27,283 bases of DNA from Candidatus Saccharibacteria bacterium UBA1932 (GCA_002337095.1 DDFI01000010.1:1-27283), one strand, 5' to 3'. Positions 14,030 to 21,780 are shown, numbered from the stretch's first letter. Notes: a model not told the origin generated them from the sequence alone. Numbers and translations are program-made.

Positions 14030-15517
14030 ATGGGTAAGCAGCTCTATATCACCACGGCGATTCCCTATGCCAACGCCAAGCCCCACATCGGTAACGCGAT
14101 GGATTATTTGCTGGCGGATATTTGGGCGCGGTATTGGCGGCAGACGGGGCGCCAGGTGCGATTCTCGGTAGGTACCGATGAGCATGGCAACAAGATTGCG
14201 GCAAAAGCGCAAGAGGCCGGCCTTGATCCTCAGGCCTACGTCGATAGCATGTATGGCAATTTCGAGACGATGATGAAAGCGCTCGGCGCCAGCTACACGG
14301 ATTTTGTGCGCACCACCGACGCACATCACCGCGGGGCGGTGCAGTATATTTGGCAGCAGCTCGAGCCGCATATTTACAAACATGCCTACGAGGGCTGGTA
14401 TTGTGTGGGCTGCGAGGCGTTTGTCACCGACAAAGAGGCCGAGGTGAATAACGACGTTTGCCCCGATCATCATCAACCGTACCAGCGCCTGAGCGAGGAG
14501 AATTATTACCTGCGAGCGAGCGATTTTACTGCGCAGATCCGCGAAGCAATCGAATCTGGCAAGATGGAAATCCTACCAGAATATCGCAAGCGCGAATTCC
14601 TCGAACTAATTCGTGATGGCGTGCAAGATGTCTCGATTAGCCGTCCGCGCCGCAATCTTACCTGGGGCGTCGGGGTGCCGGGCGACGACAGCCAGGTGAT
14701 GTATGTGTGGCTGGATGCGTTGGCAAATTACCTGACGGTTATTGGCTATCCCGATCGGCCAGAGTGGCGTGAGTTTTGGCCGGCCAATGTGCAGGTGATT
14801 GGCAAGGATATCTTGCGGTTTCATGCGGGGATATGGCCAGCAATGCTGCTGGGGCTTGATCTGCCTCTGCCAAAGCGTCTGCTGGTGCACGGCCATGTCA
14901 ATGTTGGCGGCGCAAAAATGAGCAAGACTATCGGCAATGTTATCGATCCAATGGAAATTATCCAGGGCTATGGCGTCGATGCCTTTCGCTATTTCTTTGC
15001 ACGGCATATTCCGACCATGGACGACGGGGATTTTACGTGGGAGCGATTTGAGGCGAGCTACAACGGCGAGCTCGCGAACGACCTGGGCAACCTTATCCAG
15101 CGCGTCGCGGGAATGATTACGCGCTACCAGGCCGGAGTGATCGGGGATGTGCAAGATACCGAGCACGATATGGGCGCCTACCACACGGCTATGGAGCATT
15201 GCCAGTTCGACCGCGCATTCGACGAGATTTGGAATTCGGTGCGCGCGCTCAATCAATACATCGACCAAGTGAAGCCTTGGGAAGTGGCCAAAAAGCGCGA
15301 TCATGACACCGAAGCCGCCGAGCATCTCGCAGAAATTCTGGGCTACGCCGCTAATACATTGCGCCAGATTGCCGACCTACTGACGCCATTCCTGCCTGAT
15401 ACCGCGGCCAATATCCATGCTATATTTGCAGACGGCGTGGCGCACCCAAGCGAGCCGCTATTTCCTAGAATTTACCTGCACACCCCTGATCCCCGGGCGC
15501 CAAAAGAGACTAAGTAA
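14030..15517 (+). CDS. metG: Methionyl-tRNA synthetase
   Basis: 495 aa. It charges tRNA-Met and initiator tRNA with methionine. Class I signatures: AKPHIGNA (the HIGH element, 16-23) and GGAKMSKTIGN with KMSKT at 296-300. FSVGTDEHGNKIAAKA and WYCVGCEAFVTDKEA mark the connective peptide, with one CxxC and a later CPDHH in place of a full zinc knuckle. VMYVWLDALANYLT and the C-terminal anticodon helix bundle are present. The protein ends without the C-terminal Trbp111-like dimerisation domain that makes other bacterial MetRS about 650 aa; shorter forms are common. tatD begins directly at the next base, as in many Gram-positive genomes. Confidence 0.97.
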   Translation: MGKQLYITTAIPYANAKPHIGNAMDYLLADIWARYWRQTGRQVRFSVGTDEHGNKIAAKAQEAGLDPQAYVDSMYGNFETMMKALGASYTDFVRTTDAHHRGAVQYIWQQLEPHIYKHAYEGWYCVGCEAFVTDKEAEVNNDVCPDHHQPYQRLSEENYYLRASDFTAQIREAIESGKMEILPEYRKREFLELIRDGVQDVSISRPRRNLTWGVGVPGDDSQVMYVWLDALANYLTVIGYPDRPEWREFWPANVQVIGKDILRFHAGIWPAMLLGLDLPLPKRLLVHGHVNVGGAKMSKTIGNVIDPMEIIQGYGVDAFRYFFARHIPTMDDGDFTWERFEASYNGELANDLGNLIQRVAGMITRYQAGVIGDVQDTEHDMGAYHTAMEHCQFDRAFDEIWNSVRALNQYIDQVKPWEVAKKRDHDTEAAEHLAEILGYAANTLRQIADLLTPFLPDTAANIHAIFADGVAHPSEPLFPRIYLHTPDPRAPKETK

Positions 15518-16273
15518 ATGTTCATCGATACGCACTGTCACCTGCACGATACGGAGTTTTTTGGTGATGAGCGTGAGCGGGTGTACGCAGAGGCGGTTGC
15601 GGCTGGCGTAGCGGTGATGATCTGCGTCGGGACAGATTTGCGTTCGTCGCGGCAGGCTGTCGACTGGGCGGCGGCGCATCAGGGCTGCTATGCGGTGGTT
15701 GGCGTGCATCCACACGAGGCCAAGGATGGCATCGCGGGGATCGCCGAGCTACTTGGCCAGCCAAAAGTTGTCGGTATCGGCGAAATTGGCCTCGATTATT
15801 ATTACGACCATAGCCCGCGTCGGTCGCAAATCGATGCGCTCGAGGCGCAGCTGCAGCTCGCAATTGATCATGACCTGCCGGTGAGTTTTCATGTGCGCGA
15901 GGCCTACGCTGATTTTTGGCCAATTTATGACAATTTTCGGGTGCGTGGGGTGTTGCATAGTTTTACCGATAGCCGGGCGACGATGCAGGCGGCACTCGAG
16001 CGCGGGCTGGTGATCGGCATCAATGGCATCAGTACTTTTACCAAAGATTCTGCGCAACAGGGGTTGTACCGCGACATTCCACTTGATACAATAGTACTCG
16101 AAACAGATGCGCCGTACTTGACGCCGGCGCCATATCGTGGTAAAATTAACGTACCAGCATATGTGAGGATAGTGGCCGAACACCAAGCTCGACTCAAAGA
16201 GGTCGATATTGATGACGTAGCGGCTACAACCACGCATACTGCCAAGGTGTTGTTTGGCCTCCCTGGCCTGTAA
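15518..16273 (+). CDS. tatD: TatD family metal-dependent DNase
   Basis: 251 aa, ATG immediately after the metG stop. TIM-barrel metal hydrolase with 3'-5' DNase or D-aminoacyl-tRNA deacylase activity reported in the family. Motifs: DTHCHLHD (metal ligands His6 and His8), VGVHPHEA, VGIGEIGLDYYYD (metal-bridging Glu), SFHVREAY, VLHSFTD and the C-terminal VLETDAPYLTP. Length is typical. The junction with metG (TAA directly followed by ATG) suggests translational coupling. No anomalies. Confidence 0.94.
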   Translation: MFIDTHCHLHDTEFFGDERERVYAEAVAAGVAVMICVGTDLRSSRQAVDWAAAHQGCYAVVGVHPHEAKDGIAGIAELLGQPKVVGIGEIGLDYYYDHSPRRSQIDALEAQLQLAIDHDLPVSFHVREAYADFWPIYDNFRVRGVLHSFTDSRATMQAALERGLVIGINGISTFTKDSAQQGLYRDIPLDTIVLETDAPYLTPAPYRGKINVPAYVRIVAEHQARLKEVDIDDVAATTTHTAKVLFGLPGL

Positions 16274-16275
16274 GT

Positions 16276-16572
16276 GTGAAAATTATGAACGATACATTCA
16301 ACCTTCCCAAGCAAGAAGCCCGACCTACGTACCTCGAGACGCCAGGTGTTATTGAAGCTGCGCCAAGCGCCGAGCGCCACGAACGTGCCGCCGCAGAGCT
16401 GGCGGGTGTTTTGAATTTGTTTGATGATACACCAGCCGCGGAGGCTGTAGTACAGACATCTGCCGCAGAGATAGCCGTTGCATCTGAAGTGATTGACTAC
16501 CCTGATTATTTGCACCGCGTTGGGCAGCATATTATCGCGATGCGCCGGGCCGAATTTGATCTAGCTGCCTAA
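16276..16572 (+). CDS. Small protein of unknown function
   Basis: 98 aa from GTG 16276, or 95 aa from the ATG at 16285; no clear Shine-Dalgarno decides. Starts 2 nt after tatD. The N-terminal half is rich in Pro, Glu and Ala. The C-terminal end (DYPDYLHRVGQHIIAMRRAE) looks like an amphipathic helix. No signal peptide or membrane segment. No family recognised. The close packing with tatD and the next gene supports it as a real co-transcribed gene. Confidence 0.55.
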   Translation: MKIMNDTFNLPKQEARPTYLETPGVIEAAPSAERHERAAAELAGVLNLFDDTPAAEAVVQTSAAEIAVASEVIDYPDYLHRVGQHIIAMRRAEFDLAA

Positions 16573-16590
16573 CTACGAAAGGGCTATGCC

Positions 16591-17025
16591 ATGACAACAC
16601 TCTTCCAAAAAACCATCAAGCTACTGGTGGGCGATACCAGCCCGCAGCCGCTGGATTTTCTAAAAATGCCGACCAATCGCCAGGCCAAGCAACTTACTGA
16701 ACGTCAGCTGATTAACCTCGAGAGCGAAATTGGCGCTCGACTATTTGGCGAGGTGCCCAAGGGCCATCGGCGTGAGTTTTTTTGCCTGGACGAACGCACC
16801 TGGATCTGGCATGAGGAATGGCTCGACGAGCACAAAAAACTCCAGGTGATGACCACTCGCTATGAAGTCCAAGAAAAAGGTGTGTTAAAAGTGCAGCCAG
16901 GCCCACGCTACACCTACCTCGAGGGCGAAGAGCTCAATAATCTGCTCATGGCGACGCGCCTGTACTACGAGCAGGTGGCCCGCGAAGTCTACCACCGCGA
17001 CCCTGCAACCGGCCAAAAAATATAA
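16591..17025 (+). CDS. Soluble protein of unknown function
   Basis: 144 aa, ATG at 16591 after GAAAGGG. It appears soluble, with a compact mixed composition. It includes TERQLINLESEIGARLFGEV, an aromatic acidic segment (REFFCLDERTWIWHEEWLDE), a beta-like stretch (VMTTRYEVQEKGVLKVQ) and a C-terminal helix (LMATRLYYEQVAREVYHRDP). The regular fold-like pattern suggests a conserved single-domain protein. No catalytic motif is recognised. It is the last gene of the metG-tatD unit. Confidence 0.65.
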   Translation: MTTLFQKTIKLLVGDTSPQPLDFLKMPTNRQAKQLTERQLINLESEIGARLFGEVPKGHRREFFCLDERTWIWHEEWLDEHKKLQVMTTRYEVQEKGVLKVQPGPRYTYLEGEELNNLLMATRLYYEQVAREVYHRDPATGQKI

Positions 17026-17051
17026 TAGCGGCCCCAGCCGCACATCTAAAC

Positions 17052-17107
17052 GGGACGGTCTGCAAACTCCGGAGAATCGGCGAGGTGAAGCCTGTCCCAA
17101 AGTTTTT
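17052..17107 (+). terminator. Structured region, possible terminator of the metG-tatD unit
   Basis: GGGACGG (17052-17058) can pair with CCTGTCCC (17091-17098, one bulge), enclosing the palindrome CTCCGGAG (17067-17074), and is followed by AAAG and five T (17103-17107). The long loop is unusual for a simple terminator. Confidence 0.35.
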
Positions 17108-17109
17108 GC

Positions 17110-17130
17110 TTCTTTTTGCGCCAAAAAGAA
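17110..17130. repeat. AT-rich perfect inverted repeat
   Basis: TTCTTTTT (17110-17117), loop GCGCC, AAAAAGAA (17123-17130). An 8-bp stem directly after the structured region and about 60 bp before the cysteine desulfurase start. Role unknown; it may aid bidirectional termination. Confidence 0.5.
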
Positions 17131-17176
17131 TATGGATCTGCCACGTTTCGCAAAAAAAGTACGAGTACTCCAAACT

Positions 17177-17185
17177 TGCTATAAT
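17177..17185 (+). promoter_or_regulatory. Extended -10 promoter of the desulfurase operon, leaderless
   Basis: TGCTATAAT ends 6 nt before the GTG at 17192. This fixes the start: an in-frame ATG at 17132 lies upstream of the promoter. Confidence 0.65.
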
Positions 17186-17191
17186 AGTAAG

Positions 17192-18346
17192 GTGAATCCC
17201 GAAATCATCTATCTTGACCACGCTGCCGCCACGCCCGTCGACGATCGGGTATTGGCGGCGATGCTGCCCTATATGGTGGAGCAATTTTACAATCCGTCGA
17301 GCCCCTATGCGCCGGCGGTGCAGGTGAGGCGCGACTATCAGGAGGCGAAGCGGCGCATTGCGATCGTGCTGGGTGGCCGCGCCGACGAGCTGGTGATGAC
17401 GGCTGGCGCCACAGAGTCGATCGCGCTGGCAATTTGTAGTGGGCAGGGACATGTAGTGACGAGTGCGATTGAACATGCCAGCGTGCTGGCCGCCGCTGAG
17501 AGCCGCGATCATACTATTGTCGAGGTGACGCCGCGCGGCATCGTGACGGCAGAGGCGATTCGGGCGGCGCTGCGCCCCGATACCTATCTGGTGAGTGTGG
17601 CGCTGGCCAACAACGAGCTAGGTACGATTCAGCCTATCCGCGATATCGCCGAGGTGGTACACGCCGAGCGCAATCGTCGTCGCGAAGCTGGCGACACCAG
17701 GCCGATATATCTGCACTGCGATGCTTCGCAGGGCGTGGGCCAGATTGATGTCAATGTCGCTCGGCTTGGCGTAGATATGCTGACGGTCAATGCTGGCAAA
17801 CTTGGTGGGCCCAAGCAAGTGGCGTGTTTGTGGGCGGCCTCGAGCGTGCGACTAACGCCGCTGATTAGTGGTGGCGGCCAAGAGCGAGGCTTGCGTAGTG
17901 GTACCGAGAATGTGGCTGGTACCATGGGCTTTGCGCGGGCGATTGAGCTGGCACACGAGCATCGTAATTACGAGGCTAAGCGCTTGGCTAGCCTGCGTGA
18001 TCAGCTGCAAGCGCGGCTGACCACAGCATTTCCGCAAGCGGTGGTATCAGGGCATCCCAAGCGCCGTTTGCCAGGATTTCTGCATATTTCGTTTGCGGGA
18101 ATCGACGCCGAGCGACTGGTGTTTCTGCTCGAGAACCAGGGTGTGCTGGTGGCGACCGGTAGTGCCTGCGCTGCCAACAAGAACACGCGTAGCCATGTGC
18201 TCGCTGCGATTGGGCTTGCGCCTGAGCTGGCAGACAGCAGCGTACGGTTGACACTGGGGCGGCTGAATGATGAGGCGCAAATGGCGCGTGCGAGCGAGCA
18301 GATTATCGCGGCAGTCGAGCACGAATACGCGAGGCTGCGCCGATGA
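17192..18346 (+). CDS. Cysteine desulfurase (NifS/IscS class V aminotransferase)
   Basis: 384 aa from GTG 17192, so the protein starts MNPEIIYLDHAAATPVD, the standard family N-terminus. A PLP enzyme that takes sulfur from cysteine as an enzyme persulfide. Visible: IEHASV with the PLP-stacking His95, HCDASQGVGQ (Asp177, Gln180), PLP Lys203 in NAGKLGGPK, GGGQERGLRSGTENV, and persulfide Cys326 in ATGSACAA. The residue before Lys203 is Gly where most relatives have His, a mild oddity. mnmA follows one gene later, so the likely sulfur acceptor is MnmA for tRNA 2-thiouridine, as with B. subtilis YrvO. The stop overlaps the next ATG by 4 nt. Confidence 0.93.
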   Translation: MNPEIIYLDHAAATPVDDRVLAAMLPYMVEQFYNPSSPYAPAVQVRRDYQEAKRRIAIVLGGRADELVMTAGATESIALAICSGQGHVVTSAIEHASVLAAAESRDHTIVEVTPRGIVTAEAIRAALRPDTYLVSVALANNELGTIQPIRDIAEVVHAERNRRREAGDTRPIYLHCDASQGVGQIDVNVARLGVDMLTVNAGKLGGPKQVACLWAASSVRLTPLISGGGQERGLRSGTENVAGTMGFARAIELAHEHRNYEAKRLASLRDQLQARLTTAFPQAVVSGHPKRRLPGFLHISFAGIDAERLVFLLENQGVLVATGSACAANKNTRSHVLAAIGLAPELADSSVRLTLGRLNDEAQMARASEQIIAAVEHEYARLRR

Positions 18347-18951
18347 AACTACTCAAAATCGTTGCCGTCGTCATCGCCATTTGGCTGCTACTCGCCGGTG
18401 CAATTTCGTGGTATCTTATCCCAGATAATTTGCTCAACTGCGATGATACACCTAGCAGCAAGCCGGGCTGCAGCAAGGTCGATGCCATCGTTGCGGTCAG
18501 CGGTGGCGACACCGCCGCACGCACCAACGAGGCCATTGGATTGTATAAGAAAGGCTGGGCCGGCAAGCTGATTTTTTCGGGCGCGGCCGCAGACAAATCC
18601 GGGCCGAGCAATGCCCAAGCGATGCGCCTGATCGCGATTAACGCTGGCGTGGTCGATTACGATATATTGCTCGACGAGACTAGCGTCGACACCAGCGAAA
18701 ACGCCCAGAACACCAAATCAATTTTTGACCAATACAACATCCATTCTGCCATCCTCGTCACGTCGGGCTATCATGCCAAGCGCGCCACGCTAGAATTCAA
18801 ACAAAAAGCCCCGGCCGTCATGATGCGCACGCATCCGGTGCCGAGCGATAGCCAGTGGTCACAGTGGTGGTGGCTGACGCCTAGCGGCTGGTACCTTGCC
18901 ATCAGCGAAGTCGGCAAAAACATGGTGTTTTATGTAAAGGGTACATTCTAA
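18343..18951 (+). CDS. DUF218 (SanA/ElyC/YdcF-like) membrane-anchored protein
   Basis: 202 aa, ATGA overlap with the desulfurase stop. One N-terminal transmembrane segment (about 4-26, LKIVAVVIAIWLLLAGAISWYLI), then a DUF218-type domain: DAIVAVSGGDTAARTNEAIG (about 47-66), GWAGKLIFSGAA, DILLDETSVDTSENAQNTK and AILVTSGYHAKRATLEF. The two Cys near the anchor (LLNCDD, PGCSK) could form a disulfide outside the cell. The family is linked to envelope or murein maintenance (SanA, ElyC), but its chemistry is unknown. Its place between two tRNA-thiolation genes looks like operon convenience rather than shared pathway. Confidence 0.85.
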   Translation: MKLLKIVAVVIAIWLLLAGAISWYLIPDNLLNCDDTPSSKPGCSKVDAIVAVSGGDTAARTNEAIGLYKKGWAGKLIFSGAAADKSGPSNAQAMRLIAINAGVVDYDILLDETSVDTSENAQNTKSIFDQYNIHSAILVTSGYHAKRATLEFKQKAPAVMMRTHPVPSDSQWSQWWWLTPSGWYLAISEVGKNMVFYVKGTF

Positions 18952-18952
18952 C

Positions 18953-19990
18953 ATGGCACGCGTCGTGGTCGGCATGAGCGGCGGCGTAGATTCCAGCCTG
19001 ACGGCGGCGCTGTTGGTCGAGCAGGGTCACGATGTCACCGGCGTCTACATGAAAAACTGGAGCCAAGACTTGCCCGGCATGAAATGCCCCTGGGCCGATG
19101 ATCTAGCCGATGCCAAGCGCGTGGCGGTGCAGCTTGGGATTGATTTTGAGGTGTATGATTTTGAGCGCGAGTACAAGCAGCGCGTGGTTGACTACATGGT
19201 GGCCGAATACCAGGCGGGCCGCACGCCAAATCCCGATATTATGTGCAACCAGGAAGTCAAGTTTCGGCTATTTCTAGACACGGCGCTCGAGCGCGGCGCC
19301 CAGATGATCGCAACCGGCCACTACGCCCGCGTGCAGGATGGTCGGCTGCTTCGGGCGCACGATTCAGACAAGGATCAGACGTATTTTTTGTACCGCGTTA
19401 CCAGCGAGGCGCTTAGCCGCACGCTGTTTCCGCTGGGCGATTACACCAAATCCGAAGTACGTGCGATGGCGCTGGAGCGTGGCCTATGGACCGCAACCAA
19501 GCGCGAAAGCATGGGTGTGTGTTTTGTGGGCAGTGTCGGCATGCGCGATTTTTTGGCCCAGTATGTCACCACGCAGCCGGGTGATATTGTCGACCGCGCG
19601 ACGGGTCGCGTACTCGGCCGCCACGATGGTGCGATCTACTACACGCTGGGCCAGCGCCATGGCCTGGATGTCGGCGGCGGCCTGCCGTACTATGTGGTGG
19701 GCAAAGATATGCAGGCGAATGTGGTCTATGTCAGCACCAATCTCGACGATGCGGCGATGTGGCGAAAAATCATTCCGCTGAGCGATGTGCACTGGATTAA
19801 CGATCAGCCAGCGCCGGGCAACTATCAACTGCGGCTCCGCCACCGCGCACCGCTGGTACCTGTGTCGCTAGAGCGCGACGACAGCACGTGGCTGCTTCGC
19901 CTCGACGAGCCGCAGCGCGCCGCCACATCGGGCCAATCTGCCGTTATCTACGACGGTGATATCTGCCTGGGCGGTGGGATTATTGTCTAA
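18953..19990 (+). CDS. mnmA: tRNA 2-thiouridine(34) synthase MnmA
   Basis: 345 aa. It adenylates U34 of tRNA-Lys/Glu/Gln and replaces its O2 with sulfur. The PP-loop GMSGGVDSS is at 7-15. TPNPDIMCN holds Cys98, and ESMGVCFVG holds Cys190, the two catalytic cysteines. TGHYAR, KDQTYFLYRV and LGQRHGLDVGGG are family signatures, with the C-terminal beta barrel ending CLGGGIIV. The family usually reads ES(T)GICFIG, so ESMGVCFVG is a mild variant. The start at 18953 is one base after the previous stop. It ends with a 4-nt overlap with the convergent htpX stop and no visible terminator. Confidence 0.96.
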   Translation: MARVVVGMSGGVDSSLTAALLVEQGHDVTGVYMKNWSQDLPGMKCPWADDLADAKRVAVQLGIDFEVYDFEREYKQRVVDYMVAEYQAGRTPNPDIMCNQEVKFRLFLDTALERGAQMIATGHYARVQDGRLLRAHDSDKDQTYFLYRVTSEALSRTLFPLGDYTKSEVRAMALERGLWTATKRESMGVCFVGSVGMRDFLAQYVTTQPGDIVDRATGRVLGRHDGAIYYTLGQRHGLDVGGGLPYYVVGKDMQANVVYVSTNLDDAAMWRKIIPLSDVHWINDQPAPGNYQLRLRHRAPLVPVSLERDDSTWLLRLDEPQRAATSGQSAVIYDGDICLGGGIIV

Positions 19991-20829
19991 CGTCGCAAAC
20001 GTTTGATGCGCTCGGCGGTACTAGGGTGGGTGGAGAATAGGCTGGTAAGGCCGCCGAGGTTGAACATATTTGTAAACATCAAGTGGGCAGTGCTTTGCTC
20101 AGCGGGTGTTGGCCGGTACCGTGCCATATTCGGCTTAAATCCTTCAAGCTTTGCGAGCGCTCTCGCCAGCGGTTCGCCGGTACCGATAAGTTTGGCGCCG
20201 TGCGTATCGGCACCGAACTCCCGCGTGCGGCTAACGGCCATCTGGATAAGCATCGCGGCAAATGGCGCCAGGAATATCATCGCGAGGGTACCCGGTAGAT
20301 TATTGCCCTCCTCGTCATTGCCGCCGAATAGTGCGCCGCCCCACATTGCCATATCGGCAAGAAATGAAATTGCGCCCGCCAGCGTTGCGGCGATAGTTGA
20401 TACCAGCATATCTCGATTTTTGACATGTCCCAGCTCGTGTGCGAGCACGCCGCGCAGTTCGTCGGGCTCCAGTAGCTCGGTGATGCCCCGCGTCACGGCC
20501 ACTACGCTGTGGCTATGTGATCGACCGGTCGCAAAGGCATTTGGGATCGGCGTATCAACGAAGTACAGCTTCGGCATTGGTAGGCCATCGGCCGTCGCAA
20601 GCTCATGCACCATCGATTTGATATATCCGTATTGATTTGTGTCGAGCGGCTTTGCGCCTTGCATCTTGAGCACCAGTTTGTCGCTAAACCAATACATCCC
20701 AAAATTCATCACCGTCGCGATCCCGAGCGCCATCAGCGCGCCGCTGCGGCCACCAAAATAATATCCAATTCCGAGGAATAGCCCCGTAATAATAGCAAGT
20801 AATAGTGTAGTTTTTGCAACCGATTTCAC
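19987..20829 (-). CDS. htpX: Membrane zinc metalloprotease HtpX
   Basis: 280 aa from GTG 20829, chosen because AAGGAGA (20844-20838) lies 8 nt upstream and the protein then starts MKSVAKTTLLLAIITG. HtpX degrades misfolded membrane proteins. Two N-terminal membrane segments (about 7-26 and 29-48) are followed by zinc motif HELGH at 131-135 (ligands His131, His135). Two more membrane segments follow (about 142-165 and 180-199). REFGADTHGA holds the third zinc ligand, Glu204. Length fits the short bacterial HtpX form. A TATACT at 20865-20860 may be the -10 box. It is convergent with mnmA, with a 4-nt overlap. Confidence 0.94.
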   Translation of the reverse strand: MKSVAKTTLLLAIITGLFLGIGYYFGGRSGALMALGIATVMNFGMYWFSDKLVLKMQGAKPLDTNQYGYIKSMVHELATADGLPMPKLYFVDTPIPNAFATGRSHSHSVVAVTRGITELLEPDELRGVLAHELGHVKNRDMLVSTIAATLAGAISFLADMAMWGGALFGGNDEEGNNLPGTLAMIFLAPFAAMLIQMAVSRTREFGADTHGAKLIGTGEPLARALAKLEGFKPNMARYRPTPAEQSTAHLMFTNMFNLGGLTSLFSTHPSTAERIKRLRR

Positions 20830-20973
20830 TAAAGCATTCTCCTTATCTTCGTACCATTGAGTATACGTAGCATAGCTTGGTAATTGCTGACAAAACATGC
20901 GTCTGTCTCGTTAGTATGCACTATCTTCCCTGTGCATATATGGTGCGCGAGTTCCGTTGTGGGCAATATAGTT

Positions 20974-21147
20974 TTAGCTAGAGTATGGGTATTTGTGCGA
21001 CCGATTAGCTCGCTGGGCAAAGTAGTCGATCTTGCCAGCATCGCGCTGATCGGCCGGCTTGGCTAATTCCTCTTTAACAATAAGCGCCGCTGCTTGTCGC
21101 ATCAGTTCCTCGAAATTATCATCGTCGTTTTTGCCAAGTAGCTCCAT
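20974..21147 (-). CDS. Small acidic/polar protein, 57 aa, function unknown
   Basis: ATG at 21147, stop at 20974-20976. It begins MELLGKNDDDNFEELMRQAA and continues with an Ala/Lys/Glu helix (ALIVKEELAKPADQRDAG), ending in a short basic and Tyr-rich tail (RANRSHKYPYSS). Composition and helical pattern look coding. A TATTAT -10 (21163-21158) ends 10 nt before the ATG and there is no Shine-Dalgarno, so it may be another leaderless gene. htpX lies 144 bp downstream on the same strand. No family recognised. Confidence 0.5.
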   Translation of the reverse strand: MELLGKNDDDNFEELMRQAAALIVKEELAKPADQRDAGKIDYFAQRANRSHKYPYSS

Positions 21148-21271
21148 GACTAGTGAAATAATATCAGAAAAACCCTATTTGTACGAGACTGTGATGTATC
21201 TTACAGGCTGCACGATAAATGGCAGGTATGATAGAGAGTATAGCAACCTATAACTAATAGAAGGAGATGAT

Positions 21272-21340
21272 ATGAGTCTAGTAGACGACATGAAAGGTAA
21301 AGCCGAGGAAGATGCCGAGGTCACGAGCAAGCATAGCTAA
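21272..21340 (+). CDS. 22-aa small ORF with strong ribosome-binding site
   Basis: AAGGAG (21261-21266) lies 5 nt before the ATG. The peptide begins MSLVDDMKGKAEEDAEVTSK and is highly charged, loosely like the start of CsbD-type stress proteins, although far too short for that domain. It is followed directly by a 7-bp hairpin (21324-21330/21341-21347) and the terminator at 21350-21380. A short free-standing transcript with its own terminator suggests a small protein or a small RNA carrying a coding segment. Confidence 0.45.
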   Translation: MSLVDDMKGKAEEDAEVTSKHS

Positions 21341-21349
21341 TTGCTCGCA

Positions 21350-21380
21350 AAAATGTGCCATCATGCATGGCGACATTTTG
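21350..21380. terminator. Bidirectional intrinsic terminator
   Basis: AAAATGT (21350-21356) plus GCCAT (21357-21361) pair with ATGGC (21367-21371) plus ACATTTT (21373-21379), a 12-bp stem with one bulged G and a 5-nt loop. T-rich ends on both strands suit the 22-aa ORF (plus) and the minus-strand gene ending at 21395. Confidence 0.68.
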
Positions 21381-21394
21381 TATTGAGCTTGGGA

Positions 21395-21745
21395 TTAGCT
21401 ATCTTGGCAATATGGCGCGTCTTGGATGTTGGGGGAACTTGATATGATGCTTCCAGAGCAAAATTGTCCAATGTGCTTGATGATTTCGGGGTGTTGGAGA
21501 GCTGCGCCGCAAATACGCTCAATACGAGTATTGCCCTCTGTATCTGTCGATGTTCGGACGAACTTACCGGGGCAGTGATCAAGGATATCGTCGGTAAATC
21601 CAAGAGCGGCCGGGGCTCGAGCAAATGTATCACTTCCTGCTCTACGAAGTTTACGGTAGTAATCACCTCGCGTACAATCATCGCCGCAATTATCTTGAGT
21701 CGGCGTGCCGATCGTTTCATCAATTGGTCTCAGTCTGTCTTTCAT
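21395..21745 (-). CDS. Six-Cys protein of unknown function
   Basis: 116 aa, ATG at 21745. It begins MKDRLRPIDETIGTPTQDNC, has six Cys (NCGDDC, DHC, RIC, QFC, YC) and a clear helical middle (LGFTDDILDHCPGKFV, RIERICGAALQHPEIIKHIG). No signal peptide or membrane segment. A TATGAT -10 (21762-21757) ends 11 nt before the ATG, with TTGCAG 16 nt further upstream, and there is no Shine-Dalgarno. The gene ends 15 bp before the shared terminator and is divergent from alaS. No family recognised. An overlapping frame (21361-21723) is rejected because it runs through the terminator. Confidence 0.5.
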   Translation of the reverse strand: MKDRLRPIDETIGTPTQDNCGDDCTRGDYYRKLRRAGSDTFARAPAALGFTDDILDHCPGKFVRTSTDTEGNTRIERICGAALQHPEIIKHIGQFCSGSIISSSPNIQDAPYCQDS

Positions 21746-21762
21746 CGTTAGGTACTATCATA

Positions 21763-21780
21763 CCGCAAACTCCGCAAACT
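21763..21780. repeat. Tandem 9-bp repeat in the divergent promoter region
   Basis: CCGCAAACT (21763-21771) is followed directly by CCGCAAACT (21772-21780), just upstream of the -10 of the minus-strand gene and 35 bp before the alaS -10. It could be a regulator site, or slippage. Confidence 0.4.

Noticed and set aside
14606..15325. 239-codon minus-strand frame inside metG
   Set aside because: Antisense shadow of methionyl-tRNA synthetase; no ribosome-binding site and no recognisable domain.
17132..17191. ATG at 17132 as the cysteine desulfurase start
   Set aside because: The -10 box at 17180-17185 and the conserved N-terminus YLDHAAATP point to GTG 17192.
21361..21723. 120-codon minus-strand frame overlapping the six-Cys gene
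   Set aside because: It runs through the bidirectional terminator hairpin and lacks a promoter at its start; the other frame fits the promoter and ends before the terminator.
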